Shown: positions 1-9,408, counted from the first letter of the stretch. The stretch: 40,873 nucleotides of DNA from Spirochaetes bacterium ADurb.Bin218 (GCA_002069965.1 MWCI01000027.1:1-40873), one strand, 5' to 3'. Program-made: numbers and translations. The notes: generated from the letters alone by a model not told the origin.

Positions 1-45
1 TACATGACACCAGTAGAATACAGATTATCAAAGGCGACCGAATAA
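1..45 (+). pseudogene. C-terminal tail of an IS3-type transposase (partial)
   Basis: The reading frame open from base 1 ends at TAA (43-45) and gives the residues YMTPVEYRLSKATE. The YMTPVEYR string resembles the extreme C-terminus of the integrase catalytic domain in IS3-family transposases. The rest lies outside the window, so it cannot be said whether the element is intact. I see no clear terminal inverted repeat just downstream. The match is short and is family recognition only. Confidence 0.35.
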
Positions 46-148
46 AAATTGCATAAATAAATGTTGCCGATCCAATAATCCATTAAAATGGGAATTAGAT
101 GAACTCTATTCGCATAATAATAAAGAATATATGGGTGCAATATTTTAA
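17..148 (+). other. Startless ORF remnant upstream of the helicase gene
   Basis: After a stop at 14-16 this frame is open to TAA at 146-148 and ends in residues KEYMGAIF. It has no ATG near its beginning and overlaps the transposase tail. It may be the 3' end of an older gene disrupted by the insertion, or chance. I do not recognise the sequence. Confidence 0.15.
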
Positions 149-168
149 AAAAAATAAAGGACAAAGAT

Positions 169-3100
169 ATGAATAATTTATCTCATCCGGATCTAACCTT
201 TATCACCAACGAAGAAGGGCAATCTTTACAAAACCGGTTTGAACAACTAATAAAAGATAGCCGGTATTTCGACTGTCTGGTGGCTTATTTTTATCTCAGT
301 GGTTTTCATGCTATTTACAAATCGCTGGAAAAAACAGAAAAAATACGCATACTTATCGGAATTGGCACATCCCAGCAAACTTATGATTTGATACAAGAAT
401 CCCAACAAGAAAATTTGTCGCATTATGAAACAACAGAGCTAACCTCAAAAATGATTGAAGATGAACTGGCCGAATCAGAGGATAAGCCAGAAGTAGAAGA
501 TGGGGTTCAAAAATTTATAGATTGGTTAAAGAAGGGTAAGATTGAAATTCGAGCATATCCATCTCGAGATATCCATGCTAAGCTTTACATTATGACCTTT
601 AAGGAAGGTGATCGCGATGTGGGAAGAGTAATTACCGGCTCAAGTAATTTTACAAAGGCAGGATTCAGGGATAATCTCGAATTCAATGTTGAACTTAAAA
701 ACCGAGCAGATTATGACTTTGCAAGACAAAAGTTTAATGAACTTTGGGAAAATTCTGTAGATGTTTCGGAAAATTTTGTGCAGACCATAAATGAAAAAAC
801 ATGGCTCAACGAAAACATCAAGCCTTATGATCTTTATCTTAAATTATTATATGAATATTTCAAAGATGAACTTTCTAGAACTAATGAGTTGAAAGAAAAA
901 TACCTACCAGAAAACTTTAAAGAGTTTGAATATCAAAAGCAGGCAGTTTTAAATGCAAAAAAAATACTTGAGGAATACGGCGGAGTTTTTATTTCTGATG
1001 TTGTAGGACTTGGTAAAACATATATGGGAGCATTGCTTGCTTCTGAACTTGACGGTAGAACCATGGTAATTGCTCCTCCGGCACTTCTAAACCACAATAA
1101 TCCCGGCTCATGGCCTAATGTATTTGACGATTTTCGAATTTCTGCAAAGTTTTTTTCTGTAGGAAAACTCAATGAAGCAAAAAGAGAACTGGAAAAAAGA
1201 GAATACAAAAACATAATTATAGATGAATCCCATCGCTTCAGAAACGAAACTACCCTTAGTTATGAAGTTCTTGCTGAAATATGCCGAGGGAAAAGAGTAA
1301 TTTTAGTTTCTGCAACACCTTATAATAATTCTCCCTTAGATATACTATCCCAAATAAAGCTTTTCCAAAACACTCGATATAGCACAATTCCGGGTACATC
1401 AGACATTGAAGCTTTTTTTACTGGATTACAATCAAAATTAAAAAATATTGACCGCAAAAATAATTATGAGGAATATCTAAAGACTTCAGTTCAAAATGCT
1501 AAAGAAATACGAGAGAAGATTTTGAAATATATTATGATACGTAGAATCAGAACTGAAATTGATAAGTACTATAAAGATGATTTAGAAAGAAATAACATAA
1601 AATTTCCAGAAGTAAAAGACCCCAAGCCTTTTTATTACCAGTTTAACAGTGAAGAAGATAAAATATTTACAAAAAGTATCAACTGGTTAACACAAAATTT
1701 TTCTTATGCCCGTTATACGCCTTTACTTTATCTTAAAAGTGAAATTACCCAATTAGAAAAACAGTCACAGCAAAATATGGGTGGTTTTATGAAGGTATTA
1801 TTGGTAAAGCGTCTGGAAAGTAGCTTCTACGCATTCAAAAAAAGTATCGATAGGTTTATATATTCCTATGAAATGTTTATCAAAGAGTATAAAAAGGGCG
1901 TGGTTTATATTAGTAAAAAGTATTCAAATAAGATTTTTGAACTTTTGGAAGAAGGAAATGATGATGAAATTCAAAAACTCATTGATGAAGGTAAAGCTGA
2001 AAGCTATAATAGTAGTGATTTTAAAGAGGATTTTATAACTGATTTAAATAGAGATTTAGAACTATTAAAAGCAATAAAAAAAGACTGGGATACCATAACA
2101 CGAGACCCTAAAATAGAAACTCTCATAAAGAATTTGAAAGAAAATTCAGATCTGAAAAATAAAAAAATATTAATCTTCACTGAATCGAAAGAAACAGCTG
2201 AATATCTTACAGCAAATGTCACAACTCAGCTTGGTAATATAGCTCTTTTGTTTCACGGACAATCATCTGAAATTATAAAAAATCAGGTAATAGAAAACTT
2301 CGATGCACGGGTAAAAAATAAAAAAGATGATTTTCGAATTCTCATCACAACTGATGTTCTGGCTGAAGGGGTCAACCTCCATCGCTCAAATATTGTCATA
2401 AATTATGACATTCCATGGAACCCTACCAAAATTATGCAAAGAGTTGGAAGAGTTAACCGTATAGATACTCCACACGATGAGATCTATACCTTTAATTTTT
2501 TTCCAACTATTCAGTCTGACTCTGAAATAGAACTTACTAATATTGCACGTTCGAAAATAGAAGCATTTTTAAATTTACTTGGAGGAGATGCTTCAATATT
2601 AACTGAAGGCGAACCAGTTGAGTCGCATGAATTATTTGACCGATTAATTTCGAAAAAAACAATTACTGGCGATGAGGAAGAAGAATCTGAACTTAAATAT
2701 CTAAAAATCATTGAAGAAATAAGAGATAATAAGCCAGATCTTTTTGAAAGAATAAAACGACTACCCAAAAAAGCTCGTTCTGCAAAATCCTTCTCTGAAG
2801 GCTATAGTGAAATTGCTTCCTCATCTTTTCTGATAACATTTTTCCGAAGAGGCAAACTAATGAAATTTTTCTATTCCACAAATAAAAATGAGGTAACGGA
2901 ACTTGATTTTTTAACAACTGTCAAAGTTTTTGAAAGCACATTAAATGAAGAAAAAGTATCTATCCCTTTAAAAGAGTATTATGAGCTGCTTGATAAAAAC
3001 AAAACATACTTTTTTAATACGCCAATCGAAGAATTATCTTTAGATAAGTCAAGAAAAGGAAGTAATAACATTAACAAGCTATTGAAAATAATAAAAGCCA

Positions 3101-3378
3101 CCCAACAAAATAGCAAACAATTAACTGAAGATCAGGAACAATACTTTAAAATACTAGCCAAAAAACTTGAGGAAGGCGCAATCCCTAAGCGTACTGTTAA
3201 AAATACTCTTCAAGAACTTGAAAACCTTGGCAGAGAGATTCAAAATCCTTTAAAAGTAATTGCTATACTTCAAACAAATATTTCCTCCTTATTTTTGAAG
3301 GAGCATTATGCAGAAGTATCAAATATCCCAGAAGGCAAACGTGAAATTATCCTTAATTTGTTCGTAAATAAAATATAA
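169..3378 (+). CDS. PLD-nuclease/SF2 (SNF2-like) helicase fusion protein
   Basis: This 1069-residue protein probably processes or translocates on DNA, as in restriction or defence systems. Residues 1-200 form a phospholipase-D-like domain with an HxK pair (H136, K138) followed by GSSNFT (157-162). A helicase follows: Q-motif-like FEYQKQA near 253, Walker A GLGKT near 280-284, DESH at 352-355, SATP at 381-384, then C-terminal motifs AEGVNL near 730 and QRVGRVNR near 756. AAAGGA at 156-161 lies 7 bases before the ATG. Arginine is often CGN here, whereas neighbouring genes favour AGA/AGG, and a transposase tail lies just upstream, so transfer is likely. No methylase or other defence partner is visible, so the actual system is unknown. 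The domain calls are firm; the role is inferred. Confidence 0.85.
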   Translation: MNNLSHPDLTFITNEEGQSLQNRFEQLIKDSRYFDCLVAYFYLSGFHAIYKSLEKTEKIRILIGIGTSQQTYDLIQESQQENLSHYETTELTSKMIEDELAESEDKPEVEDGVQKFIDWLKKGKIEIRAYPSRDIHAKLYIMTFKEGDRDVGRVITGSSNFTKAGFRDNLEFNVELKNRADYDFARQKFNELWENSVDVSENFVQTINEKTWLNENIKPYDLYLKLLYEYFKDELSRTNELKEKYLPENFKEFEYQKQAVLNAKKILEEYGGVFISDVVGLGKTYMGALLASELDGRTMVIAPPALLNHNNPGSWPNVFDDFRISAKFFSVGKLNEAKRELEKREYKNIIIDESHRFRNETTLSYEVLAEICRGKRVILVSATPYNNSPLDILSQIKLFQNTRYSTIPGTSDIEAFFTGLQSKLKNIDRKNNYEEYLKTSVQNAKEIREKILKYIMIRRIRTEIDKYYKDDLERNNIKFPEVKDPKPFYYQFNSEEDKIFTKSINWLTQNFSYARYTPLLYLKSEITQLEKQSQQNMGGFMKVLLVKRLESSFYAFKKSIDRFIYSYEMFIKEYKKGVVYISKKYSNKIFELLEEGNDDEIQKLIDEGKAESYNSSDFKEDFITDLNRDLELLKAIKKDWDTITRDPKIETLIKNLKENSDLKNKKILIFTESKETAEYLTANVTTQLGNIALLFHGQSSEIIKNQVIENFDARVKNKKDDFRILITTDVLAEGVNLHRSNIVINYDIPWNPTKIMQRVGRVNRIDTPHDEIYTFNFFPTIQSDSEIELTNIARSKIEAFLNLLGGDASILTEGEPVESHELFDRLISKKTITGDEEEESELKYLKIIEEIRDNKPDLFERIKRLPKKARSAKSFSEGYSEIASSSFLITFFRRGKLMKFFYSTNKNEVTELDFLTTVKVFESTLNEEKVSIPLKEYYELLDKNKTYFFNTPIEELSLDKSRKGSNNINKLLKIIKATQQNSKQLTEDQEQYFKILAKKLEEGAIPKRTVKNTLQELENLGREIQNPLKVIAILQTNISSLFLKEHYAEVSNIPEGKREIILNLFVNKI

Positions 3379-3401
3379 AAAACCAGAGAAACGACTACTA
3401 A

Positions 3402-3610
3402 CTAAGCTCTTCGCGTTATGTTGTTCAGAATAATCATAAGGAGGTCATACCACTTGAAGAAGCAATCGTAGAACTTAAAGAGGCAAAGGAGAAAAGAAAA
3501 GAAAAGAAAAGAAAAGAAAAGAGAGTGATAAGAGGTTTTTGGTGATGTTGAAAAGTTTGAGAGTTCATATAGTTGTAGAGTTAGTTAAAGAAAGAGGATA
3601 TAAATTATAG
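3402..3610 (+). pseudogene. Two short ORFs in different frames flanking a microsatellite (decayed or switchable gene)
   Basis: Frame one (3402-3545) follows a stop at 3399-3401, has no ATG, encodes a charged stretch including HKEVIPLEEAIVELKEAK and passes through the GAAAA repeat to a TGA at 3543-3545. Frame two, with ATG at 3545 and TAG at 3608-3610, encodes 21 residues beginning MLKSLRVHIVVELVK. Loss of one 5-base unit (or gain of two) would join them into one frame. The product is not recognised. It is either a relic or a contingency gene. The remainder of the 3379-3832 gap holds no convincing gene. Confidence 0.25.
3491..3520 (+). repeat. (GAAAA)6 pentanucleotide microsatellite
   Basis: Six perfect tandem GAAAA units lie inside a short open frame. 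The unit length is not a multiple of three, so slippage changes the downstream frame. It sits in a gene-poor, probably decayed accessory stretch. Confidence 0.9.
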
Positions 3611-3648
3611 TAGTAAAAATTTAATCTGACATTCCGCAAACACCTGAA

Positions 3649-3735
3649 CTAATATTTAAAGAGTAATGCCTTAGAACGAGAGAACAAACTACCATCAAAC
3701 CACTCTATCCATTTCCTAATAAAATCAAGCAACAT
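3649..3735 (-). other. 28-codon ORF of unknown significance
   Basis: ATG at 3735 and TAG at 3651-3649 enclose a tryptophan- and basic-residue-rich peptide starting MLLDFIRKWIEWFDG. No ribosome binding site is obvious. It could be a fragment of a mobile-element gene; I do not recognise it. Confidence 0.15.
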
Positions 3736-3758
3736 ATAAACTGAAAAACATTTTACAC

Positions 3759-3786
3759 TTGACGATATAAATTTGGGACATAAATT
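3759..3786 (+). promoter_or_regulatory. Putative sigma70-type promoter for the hydrolase-aminotransferase-dehydratase cassette
   Basis: TTGACG (3759-3764) and TAAATT (3781-3786) are separated by 16 bases, about 45 bases before the first ATG of the cassette. The -35 box is strong and the -10 box is mediocre. Confidence 0.4.
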
Positions 3787-3832
3787 ATTACTGCCTTTTG
3801 AAAGAAGACTTACAAACCTCAGGTGAAATTAT

Positions 3833-4624
3833 ATGAAAAAGGGCATAATTAATTTTGCTCATGCTAATGGCTTCCCTGGAGAAGCATATAATAGAGTTTT
3901 ATCTCACTTTGAAAATGAATACAGAATCATAAAAATTCATAAATTAGGTCATAACCCATCCTTTCCAGTTAATGATAATTGGACTAATCTTGCAGATGAA
4001 CTTACTGAATTCATAAAAAAAAATTCAGATTCACCTGTAATTGGAATAGGTCATTCTCTTGGCAGCCTTGTTACTTTTATTGCTGCATATAAAAACCCAG
4101 AACTCTTTAAAGCAATTATAATGCTTGATCCACCTTTTTTTATAGGCATATATGGGGTAATATTTCATCTGCTAAAAATTACAGGCATAGCTGATAGATT
4201 TACTCCTGCAAATCAATCATCAAAAAGAAAAAGATACTGGGATAACATGGATGAGGTAATCAGCTATTTCACTAACAAAGCCCTATTTGCAGGCTTTCAT
4301 CCTGATACTTTGCGGGACTATATAAAATACGGACTGAGGCAAATACAAAATGGATATGAACTTGATTATGACGTTGACACAGAGGTAAAGATATTTCAAA
4401 CGATGCCTCACAATATTGGAAAATATAAAAAACCTCTAAACATACCAGGGGCTATCATCTATGGAGAGAATAGCCATGCTGTTCACATGCCTACTCTTAA
4501 AAGCTTTACTAAAAGACACAGTTTCAGACTTTGCACCTCCCCTGGTGGCCACCTCTTTCCACTTGAAAAACCAGATGAAACAGCCGAAACAATAAAAAGG
4601 GAGCTAAAAGCTCTGCTAAATTGA
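3833..4624 (+). CDS. Alpha/beta-fold hydrolase
   Basis: This 263-residue soluble hydrolase has the nucleophile elbow GHSLGS with Ser75, a late acidic turn YGENSH (210-215) where the catalytic acid usually lies, and a C-terminal GGH (His240) that completes the triad. An early NGFPG turn near residue 12 fits an oxyanion-hole region. It has no signal peptide or membrane segment. The substrate cannot be read from sequence; small acyl esters or thioesters are possible. It precedes two nucleotide-sugar genes with a 16-base gap, so it may be co-transcribed and could act on an acylated sugar, but that is speculation. Confidence 0.8.
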   Translation: MKKGIINFAHANGFPGEAYNRVLSHFENEYRIIKIHKLGHNPSFPVNDNWTNLADELTEFIKKNSDSPVIGIGHSLGSLVTFIAAYKNPELFKAIIMLDPPFFIGIYGVIFHLLKITGIADRFTPANQSSKRKRYWDNMDEVISYFTNKALFAGFHPDTLRDYIKYGLRQIQNGYELDYDVDTEVKIFQTMPHNIGKYKKPLNIPGAIIYGENSHAVHMPTLKSFTKRHSFRLCTSPGGHLFPLEKPDETAETIKRELKALLN

Positions 4625-4640
4625 GCTAAGTGGTAAAAAT

Positions 4641-5789
4641 ATGAAAATTCCATTTCACAGGGCCTATCTCTCCACAGAAGAGATAAATTCCGTAACAGAG
4701 GTCATAAAAAGCGGTTGGCTAACCATGGGCGAAAAGACCTTTGAATTTGAAAAATCCTTTTCTGATTATGTAGGAGCATCTCACAGCATTGCAGTGAACT
4801 CCTGCACTGCAGCTTTACATCTGGCGCTGAAATCACTCAACATTGGCCCAGGTGATGAGGTTATCTTGCCTGCTATGACCTTTGTTGCAACATGGGAGGT
4901 TATAACTTACCTTAAAGCAAAACCAGTCTTATGCGATGTAAATAAAGATACCTTTCTTATTGAAGCAAAAGAAATCGAAAAAAAAATAACAAAAAACACA
5001 AAGGCAATTATCTGTGTCCATTATGGAGGATTACCCTGTGACATGGATTCCATTCTTGATCTTGCCAGCAAAAATAATATCCACGTAATAGAGGATGCAG
5101 CCCATGCTTTGCCAGCAACATACAAAACAAAAAAAATAGGCACAATTAGCAAAATTACATGTTTTAGCTTCTATGCCACAAAAACTATCACCACAGGTGA
5201 AGGTGGGATGATCACCACAGAGGACTCAGAAATTTCAGAAAGAATAAAGCGCCTGAGGCTTCATGGCATAACAAAGGATGCCTGGAATAGATATTCAGAA
5301 AAGGGCACATGGGTATATGATGTATCTGAGCCTGGATATAAATATAACATGACAGATATTGCTGCTGCCATTGGAATAGAACAGCTAAAAAAATGCGATC
5401 TAATGAATTCAATGCGTCAAAAAATTGCACAAAAATATACCTCTGCCTTTGCCGGTAACCCGCTACTTGAATTATGGAAAGTTGATAATCCTGCTGGCTG
5501 TTCATGGCATTTATATCCCATAAAGCTAAACATTAAAAATCTCAAAATAGATCGAGATGAATTTATAGAAAAGCTAAAATTTGCAGGCATAGGCACAAGC
5601 GTTCATTATATCCCCATTTATAGATTCACTATTTATAAAGACTCAGACTTATGGCCAGAATTTTTCCATGGATGTGAGGATATCTTTAGCAGAGAAGTTT
5701 CCCTGCCCATATATCCTGGGATGAGCGAAGAGGAAACTCAATTTGTAATTGATACTGTTATGGATATTCTTAATAAAAACAAAAAGTAA
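4641..5789 (+). CDS. DegT/DnrJ/EryC1/StrS-family PLP-dependent sugar aminotransferase
   Basis: This 382-residue cytoplasmic enzyme is expected to convert a 4-keto (or 3-keto) nucleotide sugar to the amino sugar using pyridoxal phosphate and glutamate. Visible family marks are the GWLTMG substrate-loop region near 25-30, NSCTAALHLAL near 53-63, the cofactor-contacting EDAAHA (151-156, Asp152) and the Schiff-base Lys181 in FYATKTITTGEGG. The length is typical. The downstream 4,6-dehydratase, 9 bases away, would supply the 4-keto substrate, so the pair resembles PglF/PglE or similar routes to UDP-4-amino-4,6-dideoxy sugars. The exact sugar is not determinable. The ribosome binding site is weak. 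Confidence 0.85.
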   Translation: MKIPFHRAYLSTEEINSVTEVIKSGWLTMGEKTFEFEKSFSDYVGASHSIAVNSCTAALHLALKSLNIGPGDEVILPAMTFVATWEVITYLKAKPVLCDVNKDTFLIEAKEIEKKITKNTKAIICVHYGGLPCDMDSILDLASKNNIHVIEDAAHALPATYKTKKIGTISKITCFSFYATKTITTGEGGMITTEDSEISERIKRLRLHGITKDAWNRYSEKGTWVYDVSEPGYKYNMTDIAAAIGIEQLKKCDLMNSMRQKIAQKYTSAFAGNPLLELWKVDNPAGCSWHLYPIKLNIKNLKIDRDEFIEKLKFAGIGTSVHYIPIYRFTIYKDSDLWPEFFHGCEDIFSREVSLPIYPGMSEEETQFVIDTVMDILNKNKK

Positions 5790-5798
5790 AGGCAGCAA

Positions 5799-7235
5799 AT
5801 GGTGCAATCAAAAAAAATACTCATAGTAGGAGCAGGAGAAGCAGGCGCAAGCCTTGTCAAGGATCTGAAGGCAAGAGGGGCATGGAGCTCAGTGGCTGGA
5901 TTTGCTGATGATGATCCTCTGAAAATTGGAAAAGAAATTTCTGGAATCAAAGTCCTTTGCAACATTGATGATATTTCTGCTATATGCGATGAGCAAAATA
6001 TAACTGATGTAATAATTGCAATACCTTCTGCAAAATCATCTCTTATAAATAGAATAACAGAAAAAGTTTTAACAGCAAAAAGAAAAATAAACATTCTATT
6101 TGTTCCATCTGCAGAGAAATTTTTTGACTCTGTCCCAATATCACCTTCTCTACAGGAATTTCCTATATCGGAGATCTTAGATAGGGATGAATTTACAATA
6201 GACTTGCCATTGATGGAAAAATTTTTTGCTGGCAAAAGCATTCTTATCACAGGTGCAGGAGGCAGCATTGGATCAGAGATTTGCAAACAACTACTTAAAT
6301 TTAGTGTGTCCAAAATTATAGCTCTTGGCAGAGGTGAAAACTCAATTTATAATCTCATGCAAGAACTTGAAGACTACCGATCGCTCATGCCGCAAAAAAT
6401 GCCTCACACTTCATTTAAAATAGCAGATGTCCGTGACAGAGAAATGGTAAAAAAAATATTCAAAGAAGAAGAGCCAGACATAGTATTCCACGCTGCAGCT
6501 CACAAGCATGTGCCATTAATGGAATTCAATGAATGTGAGGCACTGCGCAACAATATACTCGGCACCTATAATATCCTGTCTCTATCCCATGAGTTCCATA
6601 TTGATAAATTTATTCTCATATCCACGGACAAAGCTGTTAAGCCATCAAGTGTGATGGGTGCAACAAAAAGGCTCTGTGAGCTTTTAACATCATTCTATAA
6701 TGAAAACTATAAATTGAACACAGCTACAGTGCGCTTTGGCAATGTCCTTGGCAGCAGAGGCTCTGTGATCCCACTATTCTTGAATCAAATAAAAAAAGGA
6801 GGGCCTGTAACAGTAACTCATCCAAAAATGAAAAGATATTTTATGAGTATACCTGAAGCTGCACTTCTTGTAATCAATGCAGCTGCCATATCCTTCGGCG
6901 GAGAAATATTCATACTCAATATGGGCAAGGAGCATAGCATAGAGGAGATAGCCCGCAAGATGATTGAGCTATATGGACTGAAGGCTGATATAGACATTAA
7001 AATCAAATATACAGGGCTCAGAGCAGGAGAAAAGCTTTCAGAGGAATTATTCTATAACTCTGATTCCATAGAGAAAAGCGCCAATGATAATATTTTTATC
7101 TCCAGGAATGAGCATTCTCAACTTACCATAAATATGGTTGAAGAAATAGTTGATGCAGTCACAAATAAAGTCTATTCCATGAATGGAAATGATGTTCGAG
7201 ACTTTTTAAAAAAATTTATCCCAGAATATTTCTAA
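5799..7235 (+). CDS. CapD/WbpM-type nucleotide-sugar 4,6-dehydratase lacking the membrane region
   Basis: This 478-residue protein has an N-terminal Rossmann-like domain (GAGEAG, 11-16) and a catalytic short-chain-dehydrogenase domain with NAD-binding TGAGGSIG at 151-158, HAAAHKHVPLME near 231-242 and the active-site stretch STDKAVKPSSVMGATKR (275-291). Family members such as WbpM, PglF and FlaA1-like proteins dehydrate UDP-GlcNAc-type sugars at C4/C6. Classical long members begin with four transmembrane helices; this one starts directly at the first Rossmann domain and is soluble. It is translated just after the aminotransferase and supports amino-sugar synthesis for surface glycan or protein glycosylation. 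No glycosyltransferase or flippase adjoins it. Confidence 0.87.
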   Translation: MVQSKKILIVGAGEAGASLVKDLKARGAWSSVAGFADDDPLKIGKEISGIKVLCNIDDISAICDEQNITDVIIAIPSAKSSLINRITEKVLTAKRKINILFVPSAEKFFDSVPISPSLQEFPISEILDRDEFTIDLPLMEKFFAGKSILITGAGGSIGSEICKQLLKFSVSKIIALGRGENSIYNLMQELEDYRSLMPQKMPHTSFKIADVRDREMVKKIFKEEEPDIVFHAAAHKHVPLMEFNECEALRNNILGTYNILSLSHEFHIDKFILISTDKAVKPSSVMGATKRLCELLTSFYNENYKLNTATVRFGNVLGSRGSVIPLFLNQIKKGGPVTVTHPKMKRYFMSIPEAALLVINAAAISFGGEIFILNMGKEHSIEEIARKMIELYGLKADIDIKIKYTGLRAGEKLSEELFYNSDSIEKSANDNIFISRNEHSQLTINMVEEIVDAVTNKVYSMNGNDVRDFLKKFIPEYF

Positions 7236-7238
7236 CAT

Positions 7239-7955
7239 CTACTTTTCTATAATCACTGAATTTGATAACTCATTGGTATCATCAGGCTTAATTGGGAAAT
7301 GTTTGATCAACTCCTGTCCCACATCATTGATCGCCTTGCACAAAGCCTCTGAAGTTTTGTTTTCTTTTATCCCTCGAGCAATCAAAGTGCTATAAGACTG
7401 CAATCTCTCATCTTTAATCTTCTCATATATGCCTTTATCTGCAAGAATGTAAAGCGTGCGTTCAAGAATTGATATAAAAAATAGCACCCCTGTTTTATCT
7501 CTTGTGGCGTTAAGTCCCTTTTGGTAAAAAGATATAAAGGCTCTTTCCTTAACCTCCTCCTCTTTTCTCTTTTGAGGTATAAAAAGCCTTTTAAAGGGAT
7601 CCATTGCTGAAACAAAAAAAGTCAGTGGAAGCTGTAAAATAAAAACAAAAGCCACAAAGACTAACAAAGAAATTGTAAAACGCATATTATCTGCAATTGG
7701 AGAATACCAGCTTACGAGGGATATTATCCATGATAAAATAGCATCAGAATTTACATAAAAAAACTCAGCAGGAACAAAGGATAAGATTATAGATAAAATA
7801 AATCCAACAAAAAGATCCACATCCCTATATGTACTGCTTCTCTCTACAACCATCACCACTATCTCTCCTGAGGTCTTTGATTCAACCTCTTTGATTGTAG
7901 ATTCTATTTTATCTATATCTTCCTGTGATAAAAAATTTTTTGAACTGTATCTCAT
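7239..7955 (-). CDS. TPM-domain membrane protein (second of pair)
   Basis: This 238-residue protein carries a TPM (TLP18.3/Psb32/MOLO-1) fold: an N-terminal FLSQEDIDKIESTIKEVESKTSGEIVV-type region, two or three hydrophobic segments near 50-125, and a C-terminal TPM-like part with a CKAINDVGQELIKHFP ending. I place the start at ATG 7955 (MRYSSKNFL): GGAGG lies 7 bases upstream and the codon overlaps the previous gene's TAA by one base. A TTG two codons earlier is less likely. It is translationally coupled to the first TPM gene and LemA. The family function is unsettled; an envelope quality-control or complex-assembly role has been suggested for TPM proteins. Confidence 0.75.
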   Translation of the reverse strand: MRYSSKNFLSQEDIDKIESTIKEVESKTSGEIVVMVVERSSTYRDVDLFVGFILSIILSFVPAEFFYVNSDAILSWIISLVSWYSPIADNMRFTISLLVFVAFVFILQLPLTFFVSAMDPFKRLFIPQKRKEEEVKERAFISFYQKGLNATRDKTGVLFFISILERTLYILADKGIYEKIKDERLQSYSTLIARGIKENKTSEALCKAINDVGQELIKHFPIKPDDTNELSNSVIIEK

Positions 7956-8791
7956 TACCAACCTCCTGAGGCTCCGCCTCCACCAAAACTACCTCCGCCA
8001 CCGGAGAAACCACCTCCAGAAAATCCACCGCCTCCACCGCGGTAACTACCTCCCCCAGAAAGCAAAGGCATATAAGGTAAAATTAAACCAAGTATAAAGC
8101 CTATAATTGCGGCAACAATAAAGCCCAAAATCCCAATGGAGAATCCTCCAAAAAGCAAAGCCAGAGGCAGAGCAATTGCCCCAAGCCCTCCTCCAAGTAA
8201 TTTAGAAATGGATGATGCTATGAGTAAAATAAAATACAAAACTATAAAAATAAAAAAAACTCCACCACCAGAAGAGGATTTAGTCCTTTTAGATTCCAGT
8301 AATTCGCTTTTAAATTCACCTCTGCATGCATCAATTATTGCAGATGCTCCTTTTATAAATCCCTCATCGTAATTCCCGGCTTTAAATTCTGGCTTTACAA
8401 TATAATCCAGAATCCTACCAGCCAATAAATCTGTGAGCACACCCTCAAGGCCTCTACCAACTTCTATCCTCATGCGCCTGTCATTTTTTGAAACAACAAA
8501 GATTACTCCATTGTCCTTATTGGCCTGACCTATCTTCCACTTCTCTGCAACTCTTATAGAAAAATCCTCTATGGAATCTCCTTCAAGAGATTCCACTGTG
8601 AGAATAACAATCTGCGTTGAATCACTTTTTTCAATATCTGCAAGCTTTTCATTAAGGAGAATCTCTGTCTCTGGAGAAATCATATCTCCATAGTCATTTA
8701 CTCTACCTTTAAGTGATGGCACCTCTAACGCCTGTGCCATCACAGAGATAAAAATGAAAAAGATAGATATTAAAAGACTCAGCCTTTTCAT
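7955..8791 (-). CDS. TPM-domain exported protein with glycine-rich tail (YgcG-like)
   Basis: This 278-residue protein begins with a signal peptide (about residues 1-22, ending near AQA). A TPM domain follows (roughly 28-160) with the family motif region [12 protein letters not shown] near 110-121, then hydrophobic helices near 177-245 and an extreme C-terminal tail of Gly/Ser/Phe repeats ending GGW. That glycine-rich tail is usual in YgcG-type TPM proteins paired with LemA. The start overlaps the lemA stop by 4 bases. It is probably anchored in the inner membrane with the TPM domain outside the cytoplasm. Confidence 0.82.
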   Translation of the reverse strand: MKRLSLLISIFFIFISVMAQALEVPSLKGRVNDYGDMISPETEILLNEKLADIEKSDSTQIVILTVESLEGDSIEDFSIRVAEKWKIGQANKDNGVIFVVSKNDRRMRIEVGRGLEGVLTDLLAGRILDYIVKPEFKAGNYDEGFIKGASAIIDACRGEFKSELLESKRTKSSSGGGVFFIFIVLYFILLIASSISKLLGGGLGAIALPLALLFGGFSIGILGFIVAAIIGFILGLILPYMPLLSGGGSYRGGGGGFSGGGFSGGGGSFGGGGASGGW

Positions 8792-9375
8792 TGAAAATTA
8801 ACCTTTGGAGCTTCCTTAGCCTTTTCCTCTGCTTTAAAAGGCTCTTTCCTTTCAAGCTTTAAGAATATATTGTTTGTAATGTTGTTTGGGAAAACCCTGA
8901 TTGATGTGTTGAATTTCTGCACTGCCTGATTGTATCTAACTCGAGCAACATTTATTCTATTCTCTGTTCCTTCCAATTGATGCATAAGATCTGTAAAGTT
9001 CTGATTTGCCTTAAGCTCTGGATATTTTTCAACAACAACCATGAGCCTTGAAAGGGCACTGCTTAATTCCCCCTGAGCATTTTGAAATTTTTGAAAGGAT
9101 GCAGGATCATTGAGAATCTCTTTGCTCATTTGAATTGAACCAACTCTTGAACGAGCATCTATTACTCCCTCCAGAGTTTCTTTTTCAAATTTTGCAACGC
9201 CTTTTACAGTTTCAACAAGATTTGGAATAAGATCCATTCGTCTTTGATAAGCAGCCTCAACATCTCCCCATGCAGCAAAGACCTCTTCCTCATTTGCCTG
9301 CATCTCATTATATCCACAGGAAGAAAAAGTCATAGCTGCCAGTAAAGTTATGAGAAGTAACGATAATTTCTTCAT
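8788..9375 (-). CDS. lemA: LemA family lipoprotein
   Basis: This 195-residue protein has a short signal peptide and a lipobox-like FSSC (Cys20). The helical LemA domain follows, with the typical [17 protein letters not shown] and [19 protein letters not shown] regions. AAGGAG lies about 9 bases before the ATG. It heads a tightly packed set with two TPM-domain genes, a widespread conserved arrangement. The family is a helical envelope protein of uncertain biochemical role. The C-terminal tail after about residue 170 is charged and variable. Confidence 0.88.
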   Translation of the reverse strand: MKKLSLLLITLLAAMTFSSCGYNEMQANEEEVFAAWGDVEAAYQRRMDLIPNLVETVKGVAKFEKETLEGVIDARSRVGSIQMSKEILNDPASFQKFQNAQGELSSALSRLMVVVEKYPELKANQNFTDLMHQLEGTENRINVARVRYNQAVQKFNTSIRVFPNNITNNIFLKLERKEPFKAEEKAKEAPKVNFQ

Positions 9376-9408
9376 TGCAAAGATCTCCTTAAAAAAATTT
9401 TTTATTGT

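Noticed and set aside
3379-3832. Toxin-antitoxin pair or CRISPR repeat behind the helicase gene
   Set aside because: Only very short open frames and one pentanucleotide tract are present; no spaced repeats and no recognisable toxin or antitoxin.
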